A stretch of 64,000 nt of DNA from Luteimonas huabeiensis HB2 (GTDB lineage Bacteria > Pseudomonadota > Gammaproteobacteria > Xanthomonadales > Xanthomonadaceae), in contig NZ_JAAN01000033.1 in NCBI RefSeq assembly GCF_000559025.1, forward strand, positions 62,001-126,000, in the 5' to 3' direction. The notes below the pieces were generated by a model, which did no database searches, was not told where the DNA came from, and saw only the letters and a program-made list of their open reading frames with translations. Shown here piece by piece: positions 27,433-36,620 of this stretch (the first letter of the stretch is position 1; each line of letters starts with the position of its first letter). The position numbers and the translations under genes were made by a program.

Positions 27433-29499
27433 TCACAGCTGGGGGAAACCCTCGCCTGCCGGCTCGGCCGCGTCCACCGGCGCGGCGGCGAAGAACGCCT
27501 GCACGTCCGCGGGCTCGCGGGTGGTCGGCAACGGCGGCAGCGAGCCGAGGAACACGCGGCCGTAGCCGCGGCCGGTCAGGCGCGGATCGCACAGCACCAG
27601 CACGCCGCGGTCGCGCTCGCTGCGGATCAGCCGGCCCGCGCCCTGCTTCAGCGCGATCACCGCCTGCGGCAGCTGCTCGTCGGCGAACGGGTTGCCGCCG
27701 GCGCGGCGGATCGCCTCCAGCCGCGCCTCGAACACCGGGTCGTCCGGCGCGGCGAACGGCAGCTTGTCGATCACCACCACGCTCAGCGCGTCGCCCACCA
27801 CGTCCACGCCCTCGCGGAAGCTGGCCGCGCCCAGCAGCACGCCGTTGCCCGATTCGCGGAAGCGCTGCAGCAGCACGCTGCGCGGCGCCTCTCCCTGCAC
27901 GAACAGCGGCCACGGCCCGCCGCGCAGCAGCGCCGCGGTCTCGCGCAGGGCGCGGTGCGAGGCGAACAGCAGGAACGCGCGCCCGCCGGAGGCGTGCAGC
28001 ACCGGCAATACCGCGTCCACCAGCGCCTGGCTGTAGTCGCGCGCGGCCGGCGGCGGCAGCCGCGGCGGCAGGAAGCACAGCGCCTGCCGCGCCCAGTCGA
28101 ACGGGCTGGGCGCCAGCAGCGTGCGTGGCGCCTCCAGGCCGAGCCGCCCGGCGAGGTGGTCGAAGCGGCCGTCCACCGCCAGCGTGGCCGAGGTGAACAC
28201 CCAGGCCGCGCGCGACTGCTCGCGGTGCGTGCGCAGCGGCGCGGAGACGTCGAGCGGCGTGCGCTGCAGGCGGAAGCCGCGCGGCGACAGCTCGTACCAC
28301 CGCACGTCGTTGTCCCCGCTGCCATCCTGCGCGGCCTCGGGCGCCGCCGCGGCCTCGTCGTCGAAGGCGCCGGGGCCGGGCCGCAGCCGCCAGCGATCGA
28401 GGCGGGCGACGAACTCCAGCGCGCGGGCATGGGCGGCGTCCAGCCCCGGCGCCGCCTCGCGCAGCGGCGCCAGCGTCTCGGCCAGGTCGCGTAGGGCGTC
28501 GGCCAACGCTTCCAGCGCTTCCTGCACCTGGCCGTCGTGCAGCGCGCGGGCGAGCGTGCCGCGCGCGGGCAACGGCTCCATCGCCGCGCGCAACGCGCGC
28601 ACCGCGTGCTCGAGCTGCTGCGCCGACGGCTGCACCGCCGCCAGCGCACCGTCGACCTCGCGGCACTCGCCGATCGCGTCGCGCGCCAGCTCCACCAGCG
28701 GCCGCGCGCTCAGTCCCTCGCCGAAGAACTGCGCGGCCAGCTCCGGCAACTGGTGCGCCTCGTCGACCACGAAGGCCTGCGCGCCGGGCAGGATCTCGCC
28801 GAAGCCTTCCTGCTTCAGCGCCAGGTCGGCCAGCAGCAGGTGGTGGTTGACTACCACCACGTCGGCCGCCTGCGCGCGCTGCCGCGCCTGCACCACGAAA
28901 CAGTCGTTCCAGAACGGGCATTCGCCGCCCAGGCAGTTGTCGACGGTGGAGGTCACCATCGGGATCAGCGGCGATTCCTCGGGCAGCGCCTCGATCTCCG
29001 CGAGGTCGCCCATCCGCGTGCGCCCGCTCCAGGACACCACGCGCTGGAACAGCGCCAGGTGCTCGCGCGAGGCGAAGCGCGGCTCGCCCTTGGCGCGCTC
29101 CAGCCGGTACAGGCACAGGTAGTTGGCGCGCCCCTTCAGCAGCGCGGTCCGCGCGCCGACGCCCAGGGCGTCGCGCACGCGCGGCAGGTCGCGGTGATAG
29201 AGCTGGTCCTGCAGCGCGCGGGTGCCGGTGGAGACGATGGTCTTCAGCCCGGACAGCAGCGCCGGCACCAGGTAGGCGAAGGTCTTGCCGGTGCCGGTGC
29301 CGGCCTCGGCAAGCAGCACCTCGCGATCGGCGAAGGCGTCGGCGACCGCGGCCGCCAGTGCCTGCTGCGCCGGACGCGCGCGGAAGTGCGGCAGCGCGCG
29401 CGCCAGCGCGCCGCCGTCCTCCAGCGCCTGGCAGGCGCGGGCGGCCAGCGCGCTGCCCCGGACGGGCGCTTCCGGCGTCTCCTGCGCCGTCTCCACCAT
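27433..29499 (-). CDS. yoaA: DinG/YoaA-family ATP-dependent DNA helicase with Fe-S cluster
   Basis: 688 aa XPD-like superfamily-2 helicase. Walker A in EAGTGTGKTFAYLVPALL (~45), four cluster cysteines (YLCLYRL, then DNCLGGECPFWNDC), DEAH-type box VVDEAHQLPE, and the helicase C-terminal motifs TSATL, FASHRALRE and IKQGAGR-like ALKQGAGRLIR. The gene start is MVETAQETPE. The length and the FREGVDVVGD motif fit YoaA rather than LexA-regulated DinG. YoaA acts with the polymerase clamp-loader subunit chi in repair. It begins 12 bp after the lipoprotein gene upstream. Confidence 0.92.
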   Translation of the reverse strand: MVETAQETPEAPVRGSALAARACQALEDGGALARALPHFRARPAQQALAAAVADAFADREVLLAEAGTGTGKTFAYLVPALLSGLKTIVSTGTRALQDQLYHRDLPRVRDALGVGARTALLKGRANYLCLYRLERAKGEPRFASREHLALFQRVVSWSGRTRMGDLAEIEALPEESPLIPMVTSTVDNCLGGECPFWNDCFVVQARQRAQAADVVVVNHHLLLADLALKQEGFGEILPGAQAFVVDEAHQLPELAAQFFGEGLSARPLVELARDAIGECREVDGALAAVQPSAQQLEHAVRALRAAMEPLPARGTLARALHDGQVQEALEALADALRDLAETLAPLREAAPGLDAAHARALEFVARLDRWRLRPGPGAFDDEAAAAPEAAQDGSGDNDVRWYELSPRGFRLQRTPLDVSAPLRTHREQSRAAWVFTSATLAVDGRFDHLAGRLGLEAPRTLLAPSPFDWARQALCFLPPRLPPPAARDYSQALVDAVLPVLHASGGRAFLLFASHRALRETAALLRGGPWPLFVQGEAPRSVLLQRFRESGNGVLLGAASFREGVDVVGDALSVVVIDKLPFAAPDDPVFEARLEAIRRAGGNPFADEQLPQAVIALKQGAGRLIRSERDRGVLVLCDPRLTGRGYGRVFLGSLPPLPTTREPADVQAFFAAAPVDAAEPAGEGFPQL

Positions 29500-29510
29500 G
29501 CGTCCGGGAC

Positions 29511-30056
29511 CTAGAAGCGGTCCAGCACGCCGGCCTTGCAGCCGTCGATCTGGGCTTGCGCCTGCGCCGCACCTTCGGCATCGCCCTGCAGCAGCCGCAA
29601 CTGCTGCAGGGTCGCCCAGTGCCGGCGGCACAGCGGGCCGACCTGCGCGCCGAGCGCATAGGCGCGCTGCGCCAGTTCCCCGGCGATCGCCGTCTCGCCC
29701 TGCAGCAGGGCGATCTCGGCACGCTCCTGCAGCAACGCGGGATCCTGCGGCACGATCTCCAGCGCCGCATCCAGGCTGGCCGCGGCCGCGGCGTAGTCGC
29801 GCGCGGCCTCCTCGCGGGCGGCGCGCTCGCGCAGGTCCTCGACCCGGCTGTCGCGCAGCGGCTGCACCGAGAGCTCGCCCTCCCCGTCGCCGGCGGCCTG
29901 GCGGATCGCGGCGACCATCTGCTCGGGGGTGGCATCGGTGAGCGGCGCCGGCGCGGCGGGCGCCGGCGGTGGCGGCGCGGACGCGCAGCCGGCGAGCAGG
30001 CCGGCCAGCAACAGGCCGCACGTGCGCACGGTGCGCGGGCGCGAGGTCGGCTTCAT
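29511..30056 (-). CDS. TPR-type outer-membrane lipoprotein, LpoP-like PBP1B partner
   Basis: 181 aa. Signal sequence with lipobox LLAGCASAPP (Cys ~24), a Pro/Ala linker, then helical pairs resembling TPRs (AAREEAARDYAAAAASLDAA, then QDPALLQERAEIALLQGE). Its ATG overlaps the mrcB stop (ATGA), so it is translationally coupled to PBP1B. In Pseudomonas the PBP1b activator LpoP is a TPR lipoprotein encoded next to ponB. The same arrangement here supports the same role; that is inference from context and architecture, not from clear sequence identity. Confidence 0.8.
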   Translation of the reverse strand: MKPTSRPRTVRTCGLLLAGLLAGCASAPPPPAPAAPAPLTDATPEQMVAAIRQAAGDGEGELSVQPLRDSRVEDLRERAAREEAARDYAAAAASLDAALEIVPQDPALLQERAEIALLQGETAIAGELAQRAYALGAQVGPLCRRHWATLQQLRLLQGDAEGAAQAQAQIDGCKAGVLDRF

Positions 30057-32557
30057 GGCAGCGGGGTTCCTTCGGGGGGCGGGGTGGATTCGACCGGCGC
30101 GGGGGCGGGCGCGGGTTGCGCGGGCGGCGCGTCCGCGGCCGGCTCGCGGGCGCGATCGCCGAAGCCGAAGAACCGGCGCCAGCCGCTGGCGCGCTCCGGC
30201 GCCGCGGGCACGGCCTCGCCCGGCGCCGGCGGCACGGCGCCCGGGTAGGCGCCCGGCGCATCGTAGGGCGAACCCGGATAGGCCATGCAGGGCTCGTAGG
30301 GCGGTGCGTAGCCGCGCATGAAGGCGAACCGGCGCGCCCCCGGGCAGTCGGGGTCGGTGGCGGCGTTGCGTACCACCCACTGCCAGTCCAGTCCCGCGTC
30401 GTCGACTTCCAGCGGCGCGCTGGGCAGGCGCCGGAACAGGTCCGACCACGCGCGCATCGCCCCGGTCGCGCCGTACAGCCCGGTCGATTCGTTCTGGTCG
30501 TTGCCCATCCACACCACGGCCAGGTGATCGCCGGTCCAGCCGGCGAACCAGCTGTCGCGGCCGTCGTTGCTGGTGCCGGTCTTGCCGGCCGCCTTCAGCC
30601 GCGCCAGGCCGTCGTTGACCAGTTGCCGCGCCGTCCCCGAGGTCACCGCGTGCTGCAGGGCCAGGGTGATCAGCCGCGCGGCGGCGGAATCGCCCGGCTG
30701 CGCCTTCACCGGCGGGGCGTCGTAGCGCTTCTGCACGCGGCCTTCGGCGTCGAGCACGCCGCGCACCATCCGCAGCGGCGGCCGCTCGCCGCCCGAGGCG
30801 AGGAACTGGTAGAGCTGCGCCATGGCATAGGGGCTCTGGTCCACCGCGCCCAGGATCAGCGCCGGATTCGGTTCGGCCTCGATGCCGGCCAGCTCGCGCA
30901 GCAGCTCCACCAGCGCGCGCGGGCCGACCTGCAACCCGACGCGCACCGCGGCCTGGTTGTAGGAGCGCGCCAGCGCATCGATCAGGCGCACCGTGCCGTG
31001 GCTGCGGTTGTCGGAATTGCCCGGGTTCCAGCGCCGCCCGTTGGGCAGCACCAGGTTCACCGGCGCGTCCTCGACCCAGGTCGCCAGCGAGAACTCGGTC
31101 GGCCGCGCCAGCGCGAGCAGGTAGACGAAGGGCTTGAGCAGCGAACCGACCGGGCGCTGCGCCTCGATCGCGCGGTTGAAGCCGTGCTCGGTCGGGTCGG
31201 CGGCGCCGACGACCGCGACCACCTCGCCGTTGTGCACGTCGGTGACCACCAGCCCCGCCTGCAGCGCGGGCCGGCGCTCGCTGCTCAGCGCCTCGATCGT
31301 GCGCCGCACCGCGCCCTCGGCGTAGCCCTGCGCAGCCGGCGACATCGCGGTCATCACCACCAGCCCGGCGCCCTGCAGCACGTCGGCCGGATAGTCGGCG
31401 GCGAGCTGGCGGCGCACCAGGTCCACGTAGGCGGGGAACCGGTTGGCGGCCAGCGTGCCCGGCGAACTGCTCACGCCCAGCGGCGCGGCGACCGCGCGCG
31501 CGTATTCGGCCGCGTCGATCAGCCCGGCCTCGCGCATCCGCGCCAGGGCGAAGTCGCGGCGCGCCTTGGCGCGCTCGGGGTGGCGACGCGGGTCGTAGTA
31601 TGAGGGGCCGCGGATGATGCCCACCAGCAGCGCGACGTGCTCGGTGTCCAGGTCGTCCAGGCGGCGGCCGAACCAGAACTCCGCGCCGGCGGCGACCCCG
31701 TGGATCGCCTGCGCCCCGCGCTGGCCCAGGTACACCTGGTTGAGGTAGGCCTCCAGGATCGTGCCCTTGTCGTAGCGGGCCTCGATCAGCATCGCGTAGA
31801 GGATCTCGTTGAACTTGCGCGTGTAGGTCTGCTCGCGGCCGATGCCGAGCAGGCCGGAGCGCGCCAGCTGCTGGGTCAGCGTGCTGCCGCCCTGGCGCGC
31901 CTCGCCGGCGCGCAGGTTGACCCAGGCCGCGCGCAGCATGCCGGGCACGTCGATGCCGTGGTGGTGGGCGAAGTCGTCGTCCTCGACCGCCTGCAGCGCG
32001 TCGGTCAGCAGCACCGGCACGTCCTCGACGCGCACCAGCCGCCGCTCCTCCTGCTTCTGGCCGTACAGCGTGGCGATGCGCGCCGGATCCAGCCGGGCCG
32101 TCTCCAGGCGCGCGCCGCTGCCGGCCTCGCGCAGGCGCGAAACGCGCCCGCCCGACAGGCTCACCTCGATCCGCCGCGGCGCCACCGCGCCGTCCACGTC
32201 CTGGAAGCCGCGACTGGCGATCGTCCAGCGGCCGTTCCCGGCCACGGCGTAGGTCCCCGGACGCTCGCCGTCGCCTTCGCGGTAGGCGGCCGACTCCAGC
32301 TCCAGCTTCAGCGTCTGCGCGTCCATCGCCAGCCCCGGCGACAGCTGCAGCGGCCGCCCGTACACGCGCGTGGGCACCTGCCAGCGCAGCTCGCCGAAAT
32401 GGCGGCTGACCTGCTGGTTGAGATAGATCGTGTAGGGGATCAGGAAGCCGAGTCCCAGGCCGACCGCCGCCAGGGCGGCGATGAGCAGGCGGCGGCGCCA
32501 GTCGGGCCGTCCGGGGTCGTCGTCGTGATCGTCTTCGTCGTAATCGATACGGGCCAT
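30053..32557 (-). CDS. mrcB: Penicillin-binding protein 1B (bifunctional glycosyltransferase/transpeptidase)
   Basis: 834 aa from MARIDYDEDD, chosen over the ATG seven codons earlier because AGGA sits just before it. It has a cytoplasmic acidic tail, TM at about 25-45, and a UB2H-like region. The GT51 domain shows EDDDFAHHHG, QGGSTLTQQLAR, KFNEILYAMLIE and YLGQRG. The transpeptidase shows Ser in RPVGSLLKPF (~471), SYN and KTGTSN (~660). The C-terminus is an unusual ~90-residue Pro/Ala/Gly extension. It polymerises and cross-links peptidoglycan at the inner membrane. A TAGACT -10-like box lies at 32618-32623. Confidence 0.97.
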   Translation of the reverse strand: MARIDYDEDDHDDDPGRPDWRRRLLIAALAAVGLGLGFLIPYTIYLNQQVSRHFGELRWQVPTRVYGRPLQLSPGLAMDAQTLKLELESAAYREGDGERPGTYAVAGNGRWTIASRGFQDVDGAVAPRRIEVSLSGGRVSRLREAGSGARLETARLDPARIATLYGQKQEERRLVRVEDVPVLLTDALQAVEDDDFAHHHGIDVPGMLRAAWVNLRAGEARQGGSTLTQQLARSGLLGIGREQTYTRKFNEILYAMLIEARYDKGTILEAYLNQVYLGQRGAQAIHGVAAGAEFWFGRRLDDLDTEHVALLVGIIRGPSYYDPRRHPERAKARRDFALARMREAGLIDAAEYARAVAAPLGVSSSPGTLAANRFPAYVDLVRRQLAADYPADVLQGAGLVVMTAMSPAAQGYAEGAVRRTIEALSSERRPALQAGLVVTDVHNGEVVAVVGAADPTEHGFNRAIEAQRPVGSLLKPFVYLLALARPTEFSLATWVEDAPVNLVLPNGRRWNPGNSDNRSHGTVRLIDALARSYNQAAVRVGLQVGPRALVELLRELAGIEAEPNPALILGAVDQSPYAMAQLYQFLASGGERPPLRMVRGVLDAEGRVQKRYDAPPVKAQPGDSAAARLITLALQHAVTSGTARQLVNDGLARLKAAGKTGTSNDGRDSWFAGWTGDHLAVVWMGNDQNESTGLYGATGAMRAWSDLFRRLPSAPLEVDDAGLDWQWVVRNAATDPDCPGARRFAFMRGYAPPYEPCMAYPGSPYDAPGAYPGAVPPAPGEAVPAAPERASGWRRFFGFGDRAREPAADAPPAQPAPAPAPVESTPPPEGTPLP

Positions 32558-32617
32558 GGAGTCCTGAGGTCTGGGCATCTGCAGGACGTTCTCCGGGATG
32601 CGACAATGGCAGGCCGC

Positions 32618-32623
32618 AGTCTA
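32618..32623 (-). promoter_or_regulatory. -10-like box of mrcB
   Basis: TAGACT on the minus strand, about 60 bp before the chosen mrcB start. It lies in the 127-bp divergent region shared with the glycosyltransferase gene, which has its own GACAAT-like sequence at 32602-32607. No clear -35 elements are visible. Confidence 0.4.
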
Positions 32624-32684
32624 GCCCAGCAGGGTTTCCCCCGCCGGCCTGCCGCCCCGCCACAGTCAGCTGGAGTTCCACAGG

Positions 32685-34805
32685 ATGCCGCTCTCCCCGG
32701 CCGAGGCGCGTTTCCGGCTCGCCCGGGCGCTCGGTCTCTCGCGACGGGCCTGGAGCAGCCTGCGCACGCGCGGCTGGCGGGCCACCCTGGAACGCATCGC
32801 CCTGCGGCTGCGCAACGCGCTGCGGCCGCGGCCGGCGCCGGCCGCGGCGCTGTGGCTGCCGCCGCCGGAAGATGCCTCCGCCCCCCTCGCCGTGCCCGCC
32901 GTTGCGCCGGGCGCGGCGGTGCGGGCCAGCATCATCGTGCCGGTCTACGGCCACCTCGACCACACCCTGGCCTGCCTGCGCGCGCTCGCCGCCCACCCGC
33001 CGGCGGCCGCCTGCGAGATCCTGGTCATCGACGACGCCTCGCCCGACGACAGCGGCGAGCGGCTGCCGCGCATCGGCGGCCTGCGCTACCACAGGCAGGC
33101 CCGCAACGGCGGCTTCATCGCCGCCTGCAACACCGGCGCCGGGCTGGCGCGCGGCGAGGTGCTGGTCTTCCTCAACAACGATACCGTGCCGCAACCGGGC
33201 TGGCTCGACGCGCTGCTGCGCACGCTCGACGAGGTGCCGCGCGCGGGCCTGGTCGGCGCCCAGCTGCTGTACCCGGACGGCCGCCTGCAGGAGGCCGGCG
33301 GCGTGGTCTTTTCCGACGGCAGCGCCTGGAACTACGGCCGCTTCGAATCGCCCGACGATCCGCGCTACGCCTACCTGCGCGACGCCGACTACGTCAGCGG
33401 CGCGGCGCTGGCGATCCCGCGCGCGCTGTTCCAGCGCCTGGGCGGCTTCGACGCGCGCTATGCGCCGGCCTACTACGAGGACACCGACCTCGCCTTCGCG
33501 GTGCGTGCCGCCGGGCTGCGCACGCTCTACCAGCCGGCTGCGCGGGTGGTCCACGACGAGGGCACCAGCGCCGGCACCGACACCGGATCCGGCATGAAGG
33601 CCGCGCAGGTGCGCAACCGCGCGGTATTCGCCGCGCACCGCGCCGCCGAACTCGCCCAGCAGCCGGCACCGGGCGAGGCGCCCACGCCCGCCACCGTGCA
33701 CCGCCGCCAGCGCTGCGTGCTCATCGTCGACGAGACCACCCCGCGGCCCGACCGCGATTCCGGCTCGCTGCGCCTGGTCGCGCTGATGCGGATGCTGATC
33801 GAGGAGGGCGCCCACGTCGCCTTCGTGCCCACCGACGGCCGCTACGCCGGCGACCACACCCGCGCGCTGCAGGCGATGGGCGTGGAGGCGTGGTACGCGC
33901 CCTACATGGGCGGCCTGCCGCGCTGGCTGCGCTGCCACGCCGCGCGCTTCGACGTGGCGATGCTGAGCCGGCACTTCGTCGCCGCGCCGCTGCTGCCGCT
34001 GCTGCGCAGGCACGCGCCCCGCGCGCGCCTGCTGTTCGACAGCGTCGACCTGCACTACCTGCGCGAGCGCCGCGCCGCCGAGGTCCAGGGCGACCGCGCG
34101 CTCGCCGCGATCGCCGCATCCACCCGCACGCGCGAACTCGCGGTGGTGGCCGCCGCCGACGCCACCCTGGTCGTCAGCGAGGCCGAGCGCGCGGTGCTCG
34201 CGGCGGACGCGCCGCAGGCGCGGGTGGAGCTGCTGTCCAACCTGCACCGGGTCGCCGGCCCGGGGCCGGCATGGGAGGCGCGCGACGGGGTGGTCTTCGT
34301 CGGCGGCTTCCACCACCCGCCCAACGCCGACGCGGTGCGCTGGTTCCTCGACGCGGTGTGGCCGCGCCTGCGCGCGCGGTTGCCTGCGCTCGTCTTCCAC
34401 TGCATCGGCGCCGACCCGCCGCCCGACCTGCTCGCCCGCGACGGCCGCGACGGCGTGCGCGTGCACGGCCACGTCCCCGACCTGACGCCCTACGTGGACG
34501 GCTGCCGGGTGGCGGTGGCGCCGCTGCGCTTCGGCGCCGGCGTCAAGGGCAAGATCAACCTCAGCATGGCCCACGGACAGCCGGTGGTGGCCACGCCGAT
34601 CGCCGCGGAGGGCATGCACCTGCGCGACGGCGAGGACGTGCTGGTCGCGCAGGACGCGCAGGCCTTCGCGGACGCGGTCGCGCGGCTGCACGACGACCCC
34701 GCGCTGTGGCGGCGGCTGGCCGACGGCGGCCTGGCCAACGTGGCGCGGCACTTTTCCGTCGAGGCCGCGCGCCAGACGGTGCGGCGGCTGTTCCTCTCGT
34801 CCTGA
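32685..34805 (+). CDS. Fused glycosyltransferase (GT2 domain + GT-B/GT4-like domain)
   Basis: 706 aa. Residues ~80-330 form a GT-A family-2 domain: SIIVPVYGHLDHTLACLRAL, VIDDASPDDS, FLNNDTVPQPGWLDALL and YYEDTDLAFAVRAAG. Residues ~345-700 form a GT-B domain: LIVDETTPRPDRDSGSLRLV, VFVGGFHHPPNADAVRWFLD, VAPLRFGAGVKGKINLSMAH and a C-terminal EGMHLRDGEDVLVA. It would add sugars to a surface polysaccharide or glycan using nucleotide-sugar donors; the acceptor is unknown. It stands alone here rather than in a polysaccharide cluster. SD CTGGAG precedes the ATG. Confidence 0.9.
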   Translation: MPLSPAEARFRLARALGLSRRAWSSLRTRGWRATLERIALRLRNALRPRPAPAAALWLPPPEDASAPLAVPAVAPGAAVRASIIVPVYGHLDHTLACLRALAAHPPAAACEILVIDDASPDDSGERLPRIGGLRYHRQARNGGFIAACNTGAGLARGEVLVFLNNDTVPQPGWLDALLRTLDEVPRAGLVGAQLLYPDGRLQEAGGVVFSDGSAWNYGRFESPDDPRYAYLRDADYVSGAALAIPRALFQRLGGFDARYAPAYYEDTDLAFAVRAAGLRTLYQPAARVVHDEGTSAGTDTGSGMKAAQVRNRAVFAAHRAAELAQQPAPGEAPTPATVHRRQRCVLIVDETTPRPDRDSGSLRLVALMRMLIEEGAHVAFVPTDGRYAGDHTRALQAMGVEAWYAPYMGGLPRWLRCHAARFDVAMLSRHFVAAPLLPLLRRHAPRARLLFDSVDLHYLRERRAAEVQGDRALAAIAASTRTRELAVVAAADATLVVSEAERAVLAADAPQARVELLSNLHRVAGPGPAWEARDGVVFVGGFHHPPNADAVRWFLDAVWPRLRARLPALVFHCIGADPPPDLLARDGRDGVRVHGHVPDLTPYVDGCRVAVAPLRFGAGVKGKINLSMAHGQPVVATPIAAEGMHLRDGEDVLVAQDAQAFADAVARLHDDPALWRRLADGGLANVARHFSVEAARQTVRRLFLSS

Positions 34806-34820
34806 GCGGTCGCGCGCAGG

Positions 34821-36419
34821 CTACCGCGTGCCGCCGCCGCTGGGCGCGGCCGCGCGCAGGCGCTCGGCGAACCCGTCCAGCTCCGGCAGCGTCGGATCGA
34901 GGGCGCGCGCGGCCTCGTAGGCGGCCTGCGCGTTCGCCAGTTCGCCCGCGCCCAGGCGCTCGTCGCCCACGCCCAGCCAGCGCTGCGCCAGACGCCGCTG
35001 CGCGGCGGCCAGCGCCGCCTCGTCCTCGGACAGCGCCACCCGGGCATCCAGGCAGGCGCGCGCGCGCCCGAGCCGGTTGCCGCGCAGTTCGCGCTCGAAG
35101 CAGTCCACCGCCGCCGGCAACAGGCGCGCCGCAGCGCGCCGCACCTCGACGTCGTCCGGGGCGATCGCGCGCGCGGCGCGCAACTTGTCGTAGGCGCTGT
35201 CGCCGGGCGGCGTCAGCAGGTCGCCGCGTCGCTCGGCCGCGGCCACCTCGGCCAGCAGCGCGCGCACCCGCGTGCGCCGCTGCTGCGGGGTGCCCGTGGG
35301 CTCGAGGCGCGCATGCGACTGCCGCGCCCGCTCCACCTGCCGCGCCGCGGCCTCGGCGACGCCGGTACCAGGCGCCAGCCGCGCCGCCGCGGCCAGTGCG
35401 GCGTCCGCATCGGCGAAGCGGAAGTCGGCCGCGGCGCGCTCGGCCCGCCGCGCATGCGCCGCGGCAAGCTGCAGCAGGCCCTCGCGCACGTCCGCCGCCT
35501 CCGGGTCGGCTTCCTGCAGCTTCAGGTAGCGCGCCTCCGCACGGTCCAGGCGGCCGGCGGCGCGATCTGCCGCGGCGTGGCGCATCAGCGCATCGCGCTC
35601 CTCGCCCAGCCGCGCCTGGGTATCGGGCAGATCGACATGGCCGGGGTCGAACTCGCGCGCCACCGCGACCGCGCGCGCCGCCTCCGCGTAGCGCCCCTGG
35701 CGCAGGCCTTCGCGAGCCTGCTGCAGCACCACCGCCAGCGCGTCCTCGCGCCCGCGCAGGGCATCGGCATCGTCCGGCCGCAGGCTGAGGATGCGCCGGA
35801 ACAGCGGCAGCGCCGAATCGGCGCTGCCGTACAGATCGCCGCGCGCATAGGCCGCATGCGCGCGCTCGCGCACCTGGTCGAGACCGGCGCGGGCGATCTG
35901 CCGTTCGCGCAACGCCGCCTCCACGCCCTCGACCTCCGCCCTCGGCGCGGAAAGCGCCCGGGCCAGCGCCAGCGCGGCCTGGGCGTCGTCGAGCCGATCC
36001 TCCCGCACCGCGGCGTCGGCTTGCGCCAGCGCGGCGCGCGCCACCTGCGCCAGGCCCTCGCGCGCCTCGTTGCGGTCGGGGTCCATCGCCAGCGCCGCCT
36101 CGAACAGCTCGCGCGCGCCGCTGCCGTCGGCGGCGGTCAGGCGGCCCTCGGCGAGCGCGGTGGCGGCCTGCTCGCGCAACGCCTGCGCCCGGGTCTCCGG
36201 CCAAAAACGGTCGGCCAGCGGCTGCCGCAGCACGAGCAACGCCAGCAGCAGGCAACCGCCGGCCGCCAGCGCGATCGGCACGGGTCGTCGCCATGCCGGT
36301 GGCTCGGCCGCGAATGCACGGCGACGCGGCGGGGCCGACTCCAGGCCGCCGTCGTCCCCGAACGACGGCTCGCGCCGGCCTTGGTGCTGCGGGGGTTCGG
36401 GACGGGCACGGCGGATCAC
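34821..36419 (-). CDS. TPR-rich inner-membrane protein
   Basis: 532 aa from a GTG reading VIRRARPEPPQHQG; the frame is open to 36614 but the extra sequence is Arg/His/Pro-rich and unlike protein. One membrane helix at about 50-67 (IALAAGGCLLLALLVL), then almost continuous helical repeats (ARELFEAALAMDPDRNEARE, then LPLFRRILSLRPDDADALRG, YLKLQEADPEAADVREGL, AARALDPTLPELDGF). It probably scaffolds a periplasmic complex. No catalytic motif is seen and no partner gene is adjacent; it converges on the glycosyltransferase. Confidence 0.78.
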   Translation of the reverse strand: MIRRARPEPPQHQGRREPSFGDDGGLESAPPRRRAFAAEPPAWRRPVPIALAAGGCLLLALLVLRQPLADRFWPETRAQALREQAATALAEGRLTAADGSGARELFEAALAMDPDRNEAREGLAQVARAALAQADAAVREDRLDDAQAALALARALSAPRAEVEGVEAALRERQIARAGLDQVRERAHAAYARGDLYGSADSALPLFRRILSLRPDDADALRGREDALAVVLQQAREGLRQGRYAEAARAVAVAREFDPGHVDLPDTQARLGEERDALMRHAAADRAAGRLDRAEARYLKLQEADPEAADVREGLLQLAAAHARRAERAAADFRFADADAALAAAARLAPGTGVAEAAARQVERARQSHARLEPTGTPQQRRTRVRALLAEVAAAERRGDLLTPPGDSAYDKLRAARAIAPDDVEVRRAAARLLPAAVDCFERELRGNRLGRARACLDARVALSEDEAALAAAQRRLAQRWLGVGDERLGAGELANAQAAYEAARALDPTLPELDGFAERLRAAAPSGGGTR

Positions 36420-36620
36420 GCGCGCAGCATAGAGGAGAACACTGAACGCTGGCGTCACCCGAAAGGGTCCGCGCGCGAGCGCTGGCGGGCGCTGCGGACA
36501 GGGCCGTGCGAAACGATGGAGATGAGGATGCGAAAACCTTTCATGGATACGCAGACGGCATCGGACAAAGGGCCGACATTCCGTTTCGCAAGAATATCGA
36601 CCCCTCCCCCGCAATGACCC

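Noticed and set aside
34821-36614. Longer start for the TPR protein at 36614
   Set aside because: The extra ~65 residues are Arg/His/Pro-rich and begin before the natural short cytoplasmic segment plus TM; the GTG at 36419 is a better start.
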